Assembly: GCF_052857255.1 (NCBI RefSeq)
Contig: NW_027526501.1
Coordinates: forward strand, 372,001 to 436,000
Direction of reading: 5' to 3'
Length of the DNA: 64,000 bases
Source: Amblyomma americanum
Taxonomy: Eukaryota; Arthropoda; Arachnida; Ixodida; Ixodidae
The notes beneath the pieces are model-generated. The model had not been told where the DNA came from. It saw only the letters and a list, made by a program, of their open reading frames with translations, and searched no databases. Below, piece after piece: positions 54,387 to 63,600 of this stretch (position 1 is the first letter of the stretch; every line of letters starts with the position of its first letter). The translations under genes were made by a program, and so were the position numbers.

Positions 54387-55463
54387 CGGCGCGTAGGTCG
54401 AGCCAGAGGTACCGTCATTTGACTGCTGATTGTGGACTGGCGAAGGAGACAATCGATCAGTCGGCTCAGCATGTGATGAACCAGCGATACCGTGACTTGA
54501 GTTACTACCAAGAGAAATTGCTGATGCCCGAAGATTAGCCTCCATGAAAACGCAGTCGCGAGCAGGGTTATAACTGTAGCATTTGTTCTTAATGTACAGT
54601 TTGTTGTGCCTAAGCTTGTAAAATGAGTCCTGACCCTTAGCGAATTGAAGCAGCTTTTTCCTGGCCTGACGCGTGTCCAACGAGTAATCTTCACTTACGG
54701 TGATACCTTCAACTTTAGGTTTCGCTGACTGGGATAGAATTTTTTGCTTTGTTTTAAAGGAGGAGAACTTCACGATGACCGGGCGACATTTATCATCCGT
54801 AAATGTACCAATCCTATGGGTACGTTCAAACGCATCCTTCATAAGCGCCGGACTGAAGCAGTTAGAGATAACGCTCAAAAGCTTGTCTTCCGTTCCTTCC
54901 CATGTTTCCGTTGGACTGTCACGTAAGCCAAAAAACAATAGATTGTCTCTTCGCTGCCTGTCTTCAAGCTGTGACTGACTAAGCCGCAATTTGGCATTCT
55001 CGCTAATCAGGTTATCAGCGAGTTCGCGCAGGGTCAGCAGCACTTGTTGAGCTTCGTCAGAAGCAGAAGCTTGAAGTTCAACTGCCGACAGCCTCGCATC
55101 GATATCGGAGATATTCTTTTTCATAGATTCCTGATTTTCCTTTATTTCAGATATGGAAAAAATTAAGCGTAACTGTTCGGTTTCCATTCTAGCAGTGCGT
55201 GAGTTAACGTTCTGTAATAAAGTTAACACGTCATTAAGCTTTAGCTGTACAGAGTCATCCGTCTCACTGTTCTTAGAACGCGTACCAGGGCCAGGGTTAA
55301 GTTCGACATCACCCGACTGCAGAACCATCTGAGCACACACATCAAATGACTGCACAAGCAAACCTAATAGCACTTGTGGGCGTGGGAACAGCACAAGACA
55401 AACATTGCTAGATTTCTTTGCAAACATAGGAACGTCATTACTAACCTGCATGAACAAACGCAT
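54384..55463 (-). CDS. LINE ORF1 protein: N-terminal 2A peptide, coiled coil, RRM-like nucleic-acid binding domain
   Basis: It runs 359 codons from the ATG at 55463 to TAG at 54386-54384. The frame is open further upstream through the 276-bp monomers (next upstream ATGs lie in the monomers, outermost at 56015). I chose 55463 because it lies just downstream of a TATA-like motif. Residues about 1-58 include a hydrophobic stretch (CLVLF, LLGLLV) and end in DVELNPG, followed by P59: a 2A skipping site. About 72-171 is charged and heptad-like (EQLRLIFSISEIKENQ, LRELADNLISENAKLRL), probably a coiled coil. RRDNLLFFGL at about 171-180 opens an L1-ORF1-like RRM domain that continues with FERTHRIG, RPVIVKFSS and DYSLDTRQARKKLL. 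Family role: an RNA-binding, nucleic-acid-chaperone-like partner of ORF2 in the retrotransposition particle. The C-terminus is Ser/Gly/His-rich. There are no frameshifts. Confidence 0.88.
   Translation of the reverse strand: MRLFMQVSNDVPMFAKKSSNVCLVLFPRPQVLLGLLVQSFDVCAQMVLQSGDVELNPGPGTRSKNSETDDSVQLKLNDVLTLLQNVNSRTARMETEQLRLIFSISEIKENQESMKKNISDIDARLSAVELQASASDEAQQVLLTLRELADNLISENAKLRLSQSQLEDRQRRDNLLFFGLRDSPTETWEGTEDKLLSVISNCFSPALMKDAFERTHRIGTFTDDKCRPVIVKFSSFKTKQKILSQSAKPKVEGITVSEDYSLDTRQARKKLLQFAKGQDSFYKLRHNKLYIKNKCYSYNPARDCVFMEANLRASAISLGSNSSHGIAGSSHAEPTDRLSPSPVHNQQSNDGTSGSTYAP
55287..55319 (-). other. 2A-like ribosome-skipping motif (QSGDVELNPGP)
   Basis: Translated in the ORF1 frame, the sequence is QSGDVELNPGP, which fully matches the canonical 2A core D-V/I-E-x-N-P-G-P. 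Skipping would occur between the glycine codon (55292-55290) and the proline codon (55289-55287). This would release a short N-terminal peptide (58 residues from the ATG at 55463) and a downstream ORF1 protein of 301 residues starting with proline. Upstream residues LLGLLVQSFDVCAQMVL supply the hydrophobic context typical of 2A. 2A-like sequences are known in ORF1 of some APE-type non-LTR elements, including CR1 and L2 clades, where they can also act as signal sequences. Confidence 0.85.
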
Positions 55464-55528
55464 GCTGTCAAGCAACCGTGCCACGATGCTGTTCACACGC
55501 CCACTGGAAGGCGCGGGCCGCTGGCGTT

Positions 55529-55537
55529 CTTTTATAT
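55529..55537 (-). promoter_or_regulatory. TATA-like element in the inner 5' monomer
   Basis: The minus strand reads ATATAAAAG. With the usual spacing of about 25-35 nt from a TATA box, transcription would begin near 55500, about 40 nt before the ATG at 55463. This gives a short leader and favours that ATG as the ORF1 start. The role is inferred only from the motif and its position. Confidence 0.4.
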
Positions 55538-55804
55538 CCAGAGGAAATGGTGATGTCGTAGGCGATGAGCTGAACTTCTGCGAAGGAGCCACGGTCCAAG
55601 AGGGTTGCCAGGACGGGTCATATGAAGCCAGGTCAGCATAACAGCAATAAGGTGCAGGTGCAATCCATGCGGTGTCTGTTGGAGCGGTCGATGCCACGTA
55701 GATCTGAAGATATCCCGCTATCTGCATGAACAAACGCATGCTGTCAAGCAACCGTGCCACGATGCTGTTCACACGCCCACTGGAAGGCGCGGGCCGCTGG
55801 CGTT

Positions 55805-55813
55805 CTTTTATAT
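55805..55813 (-). promoter_or_regulatory. TATA-like element in the outer 5' monomer
   Basis: This is the same ATATAAAAG motif, 276 bp upstream in the second complete monomer. One potential core promoter per monomer fits the idea that the tandem units are interchangeable promoters. The role is inferred only. Confidence 0.35.
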
Positions 55814-56037
55814 CCAGAGGAAATGGTGATGTCGTAGGCGATGAGCTGAACTTCTGCGAAGGAGCCACGGTCCAAGAGGGTTGCCAGGACGGGTCATATG
55901 AAGCCAGGTCAGCATAACAGCAATAAGGTGCAGGTGCAATCCATGCGGTGTCTGTTGGAGCGGTCGATGCCACGTAGATCTGAAGATATCCCGCTATCTG
56001 CATGAACAAACGCATGCTGTCAAGCAACCGTCAAGCA

Positions 56038-58932
56038 AGAACGAAACAAGCTGTTTTAGACCGAAACGAGCTAAATCTGAACACATCTGTTTTACAAGTG
56101 TCCATGTGATACGCGTCAAAACTTTTTCTCATAACTGCGCGAAAAGCATGTATTCGTGCTTAATACAATGAAACAAGCTGTTTTACCAAAACGAGCTAGA
56201 TATGAACACATCGGATTTACAAGTGACCGTGTGATACGCGTCAAAACTTTTTCTCATAACTGCGCGAAAAGCATGTATTCGTGCTTAATAGAACGAAAGA
56301 AGCTGTTTTAGACCGAAATGAGCTAAATCTGAACACATCGGTTTTACAAGTGTCTGTGTGATACGCGTTAAAACTTTTTCTCATAACTGCTCGAAAAGCA
56401 TGTATTCGTGCCTAATACAACGAAACAAGCTGTTTTACACCAAAACGAGCTAGATATGAACACATCGGATTTACAAGTGTCCAAGCGATACGCGTCAAAA
56501 CTTTTTCTCTCGAGCGAAAAGCATGTATTCGTGCTTAATACAACGAAACAAGCTGTTTTAGACCAAAACGAGCTAGATATGAACACATCGGTTTTACAAG
56601 TGACCGTGTGATACGCGTCAAAACTTTTTCTCTAAAAACTGCGCGAAAAGCAAGTATTCGTGCTTAATACAACGAAACTAGCTGTTTTAGACCGAAGTGA
56701 GCTAGATATGAACACCGGTTTTACAAGTGTCCGTGTGATACGCGTCAAAACTTTTTCTCTCATAACTGCGCGAAAAGCATGTATTCTTGCTTAATACAAC
56801 GAAACAAGCTGTTTTAAACCGAAACGAGCTAAATCTGAACATCGGTTTACAAGTGTCAGTGTGATACGCGTCAAAACATTTTCTCATAACTGCGCGAAAA
56901 GCATGTATTCGTGCTTAATACAACGAAACAAGCTGTTTTAGACCGAAACGAGCTAAATGTGAACACATCGGTTTTACAAGCGTCCGTGTGATACGCGTCA
57001 ATGTTTTTTCTCTCAAAACTGCACGAAAAGTATGTATTCGTGCTTAATACAACGAAACAAGCTGTTTTACACCAAAACGAGCTAGATATGAACACATCGA
57101 TTTTACAAGTGACCGTCTGATACGCGTCAAAACTTTTCTCTCATAACTGCGCGAAAAGCATGTATTCGTGATTAAAACAACGAAAAAAAGCTGTTTTAGA
57201 CCGAAACAAGCTGGATCTAAACGCATCGGTTTACAAGTGTCAGTGTGATACGCGTCAAAACGTTTTCTCATAACTGCGCGAAAAGCATGTATTCGTGTTT
57301 AAAACAACGAAACAAGCTGTTTTAGACCGAAACGAGCTAAATCTGAACACATCGGTTTTACAAGTGTCCATGTGATACGCGTCAAAAATTTTTCTCTCAT
57401 AACTGCGCGAAAAGCATGTATTGTGCGTAATACAACGAAACAAGCTGTTTTAGACCAAAACGAGCTAGATATGAACACATCGGTTTTACAAGTGACCGTG
57501 TGATACGCGTCAAAACTTTTTCTCTCATAACTGCGCGAAAAGCATGTATTCGTGCTTAATACAACGAAACAAGCTGTTTTAGACCAAAAGGATCTAGATA
57601 TGAACACATCGGTTTTACAAGTGTCCCTGTGATACGCGTCAAAACTTTTTCTCTTATAACTGCGCGAAAAGCATGTATTCGTGCTTAATACAACGAAACA
57701 ATCTGTTTTAGACCAAAACGAACTAGATCTGAACACATCGGTTTTACAAGTGACCGTGTGATACGCGTCAAAACTTTTTCTCTCATAACTGCGCGAAAAG
57801 CATGTATTCGTGCTTAATACAACGAAACAAGCTGTTTTAGACCAAAAGGATGTAGATATGAACACATCGGTTTTACAAGTGTCCCTGTGATACGCGTCAA
57901 AACTTTTTCTCTTATAACTGCGCGAAAAGCATGTATTCGTGCTTAATACAACGAAACAATCTGTTTTAGACCTAAACGAACTAGATCTGAACACATCGAT
58001 TTTACAAGTGTCCGTGTGATACGCGTCAAAACTTTTTCTCTCATAACTGCGCGAAAAGCGTGTATTCGTACCTAAAACAACGAGACAAGCTGTTTTAGAC
58101 CGAAAGGTGCTAGATCTAATCACATCGGCTTTGCAAGTGTCCATGTGATACGCGTCAAAACTTTTTCTATTAACTGCGCGAAAAGCATGCATTCGTGCTT
58201 AATAAAACGAAACAAAAACAAGCTGTTTTACACCAAAACGAGCTAGATATGAACACGTGGGTTTTACAAGTGACCATGCGATACGCGTCAAAACATTTCT
58301 CATAACTGGGAAAAGCATGTATTCGTGCTTAATACAACGAAACAAGCTGTTTTAGACCAAAACGAACTAAATCTGAACACATCGGTATACGTGTCCCTGT
58401 GGTACGCGTCAAAACTTTTCCTCTTAAAACTGCGCGCAAAGCTTGTATTCGTGCTTAATACAACAAAACAAGCTGTTTTAGACAAAAATGAGCTAGATAT
58501 GAACACCGGTTTTACAAGTGTCCGTGTGATACGCATCAAAACGTTTTCTCATAACTACGCGATAAGCATGTATTCGTGCTTAATAGAACGAAACAAAATG
58601 TTTTAGACCGAAACGAGCTAAATCTGAACACATCGGTTTTACAAGTGTCCGTGTGATACGCGTCAAAACTTTTTCTCTCATAACTGCGCGAAAAGCGTGT
58701 ATTCGTACCTAAAACAACAATACAAGCTGTTTTAGACCGAAAGGAGCTAGATCTAATCACATCGGCTTTGCAAGTGTCCATGTGATACGCGTCAAAACCT
58801 TTTCTCATAACTGCGCGAAAAGCATGTATTCGTGCCTAATACAACGAAACAAGCTGTTTTACACCAAAACGAGCTAGATATGAACACATCGAACTTACAA
58901 GTGTCCATGTGATACGCGTCAAAACTTTTTCT
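56038..58932. repeat. Satellite DNA array, continuation between the two LINEs
   Basis: This is the same 125-129 bp satellite in the same orientation as the main array. It resumes at AGAACGAAACAAG, ten bases further along the monomer than where the left block stops. The order of monomers after the LINE (an AGAACG unit, an ACAATG unit with the short TTTTACC form, another AGAACG unit, then the CTCGAG deletion unit at about 56509) repeats the order at about 19980-20480. The LINE therefore split one pre-existing higher-order block. The stretch ends within the T-run of a monomer, where the second LINE begins. Confidence 0.97.
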
Positions 58933-59483
58933 TCCCCGCAGGGGGGCGCCTGCAGCTTGCAGGCGTCGCGACGGTGAGCGGCGACACCGCGGGTTCCCGA
59001 GCATCCGCAGGGACATCCCCGCAAGGGGATGATGGTGAACTGTGCATCACCACGGACCCGAGCACCCGCGCCTCGCCGTGCGTGGCATTGCCGTGTCCGG
59101 GGAAAAGGGGATCCTGGTGGTTGAGCCGATGCCGAGCGTTTGGACCCTTAAGGCCCCTTGGCAAAGGCAACACACCACTTTGGCCCCAGCTTCCTGCAGA
59201 CGGCACCTCCGGCCTGACCCGACCGGGGGGAATCGGCAGTCGCCTTTTCCTATCCTCCTCTCCATCTTTCACTTTCCTATCTCTGTCTCACAACTCTTCT
59301 ATATCCTACTCACTTCTTGGTTTTTCCTGTTTTCCTGGCGGCGAGGGTTAACCTTGTGTGACCAACTGCCCTGAGTTGAGTCATATTTGGTTATAGTTAA
59401 GGTGTACAGCTGGCGTGGGCAGGACTTGCTTTCAAGTTCCTGTCCCGTCCCCTTGTTGGACTCCGTGGTGGGTGGCTGGCACC
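58933..59483 (+). promoter_or_regulatory. I-clade LINE 5' UTR, GC-rich with serial hairpins
   Basis: About 550 bp without a convincing ORF. The first 120 bp hold consecutive perfect inverted repeats: CCCC-GCA-GGGG (58934-58944), CGCCTGCA-GCT-TGCAGGCG (58947-58965), CATCCCC-GCAA-GGGGATG (59014-59031, a GNRA-type tetraloop) and TGGTGA-8 nt-TCACCA (59033-59052). A pyrimidine-rich stretch (TTTTCCTATCCTCCTCTCC and onward) lies at about 59244-59340. Non-LTR elements usually carry an internal promoter here, but I see no specific promoter motif. Confidence 0.6.
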
Positions 59484-60654
59484 ATGAACGAAAAACTAAA
59501 TTTTTTCATGGCTCCACCCTTATCCAAACCTGATCGCTCTCTAAAAAGAGGGCGGAACGAAGCAGCTGATTTTTTCTCAAAAAAGAGACAAACATTTTCA
59601 AAGTTCCACGTAATCCACAGTGAAAGTGACGGAATACAGGCAAGAATAATATCCCCATTCCTTGTGTCAAAATGCTTAACCGATACCTTGGGCCCTGGCT
59701 ACAAGGTCTCAAAAATGTCCAGAGGCGACTTACTTCTTGAGCTACGCGACAGCATCCAGTGTTCAAAACTCTCCAACATTGCGTCTATAGGGGACATCTC
59801 TGTCTCAGTTACCCCCACCGATCTCTAAACACAGTCCGAGGTGTAATCTCGGAATCAGAATTTATCCATATCACAGAAGCTGAAATGCTTGAAGGGCTTA
59901 CCGACCAGAATGTAATCGAGGTTCACCGAATCAAGATCCGCAAGGATAACAAAGAAATAGATACCAAACACATGGTCCTCACATTTAATACCAGTACCTT
60001 GCCCGAAACGATCGAAGTTGGATACTTGAAAGTCAACGTCAGACATTATATACCCAATCCCCGCCGATGTTTCAACTGTCAAAAGTTTGGCCACGGCTCA
60101 CAAAGTTGCCGCGGCCGCAAAACCTGCGCGAAATGCGCTTCGAAAGACCAGCATTCTGAGACCATGCAGCGTACTCCAGGGCATGTCCGTCCTGGAAAAA
60201 AGAAAAGGAAATAATTACCATAAAGACAAAAGAAAACATTTCATTCAAAGAAGCAAGGAGGCGTTTTGCGCTTACGAACACATTATCTTTCACAGCAAAA
60301 CCCAACTTCGCTGATGTGGTGCGCGGGGGCGTAGCACCACACAGCTCTACGGCACCTGCTGAGGCTGCTTTCACAGAGCCAGTGGCAGGGCCATCCACGC
60401 CCCGGGCAGGGACAGCGAAGGCTGCTCTGCCACCCTCAAAGCAGGGAGCGCCGGTCCATGGGTCGGCATCCCGCAGGACCTCCCCCCTTCGGGAGAGGCC
60501 TGAAACTAACACAACCGCGAGCCCTCCGCGGTTCTCCAGCACCTCGGTTGAGGTGATGGATACAGCACCCACTCCGCCTCCACTACAGAGGCGGAACAGC
60601 TCTCTTGAGCGGAAAAAAGACAGACCCCTCATAACGGGCCCACCACATAAGTAA
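59484..60654 (+). pseudogene. I-clade LINE ORF1 (gag-like, zinc knuckle), two frame disruptions
   Basis: It starts at ATG 59484 (context GGCACCATGAAC) and spans three frames. Segment one (59484-59828) holds KRGRNEAADFFSKKRQTFSK and SPFLVSKCLTDTLG and stops after SVTPTDL. Segment two (about 59816-60165) continues with HRSLNTVRGVIS, reaches the zinc knuckle CFNCQKFGHGSQSC (C-x2-C-x4-H-x4-C) and CAKCASKDQHSE, then shifts. Segment three (about 60160-60654) opens with DHAAYSRACPSWKKEKEI and runs through a Pro/Ser/Ala-rich tail to TAA. The first break is at a C-run (ACCCCCACC, about 59811-59819) and fits loss or gain of one C. The second lies where the next Cys knuckle should be and looks like an internal deletion. 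Family role: RNA-binding structural protein of the retrotransposition particle. It is probably not functional as it stands. Confidence 0.85.
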
Positions 60655-60686
60655 ATCTCCTTTTATTTTCACTCAAAAGCACAAGC

Positions 60687-63600
60687 ATGGCTTTTTTAAT
60701 TCAATGGAATTGCAGAGGACTTATGCGGAATTATAGTGACATACCACATATTTTAGGGTCAATGTTACCCATAGTTTTATGTCTTCAGGAGACCAATCTT
60801 GGTCCACAACATGTACATATCCTGAAACATTATCAAACTTTTAGACGCGATCGCGAGCAGGCAAATCGACTTTCAGGAGGCGTCGCAATTGTCGTCCAAA
60901 GCGGAGTCCCTGCTCGAGAAATCAAGCTCAATACAAAACTTGAGGCGGTTGCAGTCAGCATCGTCAGCTATAAAACACTAACAATCTGTTCCGTATACAT
61001 TCCTCCACATTTTACACTAACAGTCCATGATCTAGAAGAATTGATAGATGAACTTCCAGAGCCATATCTGGTAGTTGGGAATTTTAACGCTCACTCCCCT
61101 TTTTGGGGAAGCGAGCGCTGCGACTCTAGGGGGCAAGCAATTGAAGATTTTATCCTCTCAAATAACATCTGCCTTTTAAATACACGAAAAGCAACTTATT
61201 GTTGCCCAAGCTCGGCAAAAATGAGCTTTCTCGATTTAGCTTTCGCATCACCATCGCTTTTTAACGATTTTAAATGGGATGTTTTAAATGACCCCCTTGG
61301 AAGTGATCACCTACCTATTATCATCAGCCTCTCATCGTCTACTGCAGTCATCCCCACAAGACCACGGCGCTGGAAACTTCACCTCGCCGCCTGTTCACTT
61401 TTTACAGCAAGTGCCACACTAGAAAAAGAATTTTGTGAAGATCTCAGCATAGACGAAATTAATGGAAAATTTACTACATGCATAATATCCGCCGCTACAC
61501 TAGCCATACCACAAACAACAGGCCTCGTACACAAAAAACATAAAGTATGGTGGACACAAGAATGCACATTGGCAAAAAAACAACAAAATAAAGCTTGGGG
61601 CTCTCTGCGTCGGTATCCCGCAGCGGAGAACTTGATTGCCTTTAAAAGGGCCAAGGCCAGAGCGCGATTCGTTCGGAGAAACGCCGAGAAATCCTCGTGG
61701 CAGAAATATGTGTCCTCTATAATCAGCTCAATAACCTCAAAAAAATGTGGGAAAAAGTTCGAAGATTCAGTAGTGACCCTTTCACACTTCCTCTGTTGAC
61801 TACACCCGGGACACAAACATCATTAGAAGAACAGGCCAACATACTAGGTGAGTATTTTGCTGAAGTTTCCAGTTCGTCCAATTACACAAACACGTTCCAG
61901 AAGTACAAAGCAATAGCAGAAAAACAAAAACTTCCATTTGCAGCAGGTATGAACGAGGACTACAATCAACCCATCACACTCCAGGAATTGATTAAGGCAT
62001 TATCTTGTGGTAAAAAGACAGCACCAGGCCCAGATAATGTGCATTACGCTATGCTCGCGCATCTCTCTGAGGCTGCCGTGCAGGCATTGTTGAACTTTAA
62101 CAAAATATGGATGACTGGCAGAATACCTGAGGAGTGGAAGGAAGCAATAATAGTACCTTTTCTGAAACCCGGAAAACAACCAACAAGTCCTAACAATTAC
62201 AGACCGATAGCCGTCACCATCTGCATCGCTAAATCTTTCGAAAGCATAGTAAACATTAGACTGACCTTCACACTTGAATCTCGTCGACTCTTAGATTTAC
62301 ATCAATGTGGATTTAAGAAAGCATGCTCGACCACTGATCACCTTGTCCGCCTTGAAAACACCATCCGAGAGGCGTTCATCCACAAACAGCACTGTATCGG
62401 TGTCTTCTTCGATTTGGAGAAGGCATATGATACCGCGTGGAAGTTCGGCATCCTCCATGACCTAGCAGATCTAGGGATCCGCGGCAGGATGCTGAACTGC
62501 TTGAACGACTTCCTGACTAACCGCACATTCAGAGTCCGTCTGAGAGCAACTCTATCAACGACATTCACCCAAGAGAATGGCGTACCCCAGGGATGCATTT
62601 TAAGTACGACGCTCTTTATAGTAAAAATGAATTCTTTAGCCAAAGTAATACCTAAGTCCGTAATGTATTCAGTTTATGTAGATGACATACAGATAGCATA
62701 CACTTCTTCCAACATACTGTCCTGCGAGAGACAAATACAAATCACACTAAATAAACTGGCTGCTTGGGCACAGAAAAATGGATTCAAGTTCTCCCCTCAA
62801 CAAACTGTAGCTGTTTTATTCTCATTACGACGAGGCCTACAGGTCGATCCCAATCTGTGCTTGAATCAAACCACACTGCCAGTCAAACAGGAACATAAAG
62901 TTTTAGGCGTCACTTTTGACAAGAAACTTACATTTCTGTCACACATTAACAACCTGAAAAAGAAAGCATCCCAAGCCCTCAATGTATTAAAGGTAATCTC
63001 GCGAAAACGGTGGGGGTCCGATAGAGCATGCCTACTGCAAATATATCGCTCTTTTGTGCGCTCCAAGCTGGACTACGGGTGTGTGGTATATGGTTCGGCA
63101 AGAGCATCCTACTTGAAACGACTGGACCCTGTTCATAATCTTGGTTTGCGCCTATCAACTGGAGCTTATAGAACATCCCCGGTAAAGAGTCTTTACGTTG
63201 GAGCTTATGAGCCCACACTAGAGGATAGAAGAGTCACACTAACATGCACGTACATCCTAAAAACCCGTTCTCTCCCTAAACATCTCTGCTATCCCATTGT
63301 TACCAAGTGCCCATCTAGGAGATTATTCAATAATAAACCACATTTTATCAGGCCACTAATAATGCGCTTTGAAGATAAATGTGAAGACTTAGCAGTGCTG
63401 GACGCCCTACCTAATATTGCACAAAGACATGAATATCTACCACCATGGTACAGCCTTCCTTCAGTGTGTGACTTCACATTGACACACGTAAACAAAGAGA
63501 AAATACCACACGAGCACATACTGCAAGAGTTCTTTGCACTACAAGAAAAATATGACACTGACACCGAATTTTACACTGATGGCTCAAAAACAGAAAGTCA

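Larger units (their letters stand above)
55446..56031 (-). repeat. LINE 5' tandem monomers, 276 bp (2 full + 34 bp partial)
   Basis: CTGCATGAACAAACGCATGC begins at 55446, 55722 and 55998, giving an exact period of 276 bp. The two complete units (55446-55721 and 55722-55997) read as identical. The third is cut after 34 bp at 56031, followed by six filler bases (CAAGCA). They sit at the 5' end of the element, as the promoter monomers of mouse L1 do. Since 276 = 92 x 3, the ORF1 frame stays open through both units, so a transcript starting upstream could encode N-terminal extensions of 92 residues per monomer. Confidence 0.93.
51322..56037 (-). mobile_element. CR1/L2-like LINE, near full length, inserted in the satellite
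   Basis: A 4.7-kb non-LTR retrotransposon lies on the minus strand. In its own 5' to 3' order it has a partial and two complete 276-bp promoter-like monomers, ORF1 (2A motif, coiled coil, RRM-like domain), an in-frame UAG, ORF2 (AP-type endonuclease then reverse transcriptase with FADD), a 3' UTR of about 240 bp and a short AATAAATA-type tail. Both ORFs are free of frameshifts and the two 276-bp monomers look identical, which points to a young and possibly competent copy. Clade placement (CR1/L2 group of the Jockey superfamily) rests on the ORF2 motifs SNIRSL, TETWL, AGDFN, LSDHSLL, GFRKSFSCETQL and FADD and on the lack of an RNase H. The exact family would need a library search. Confidence 0.93.

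Noticed and set aside
54242..54694. Minus-strand ORF of 150 codons overlapping the ORF1/ORF2 junction in another frame
   Set aside because: It is out of frame with both real ORFs and shows no family features.
58974..59374. Overlapping plus and minus ORFs of 70-125 codons in the I-clade 5' UTR
   Set aside because: GC-rich UTR sequence gives chance open frames in several frames. None resembles a known LINE protein, and ORF1 starts clearly at 59484.
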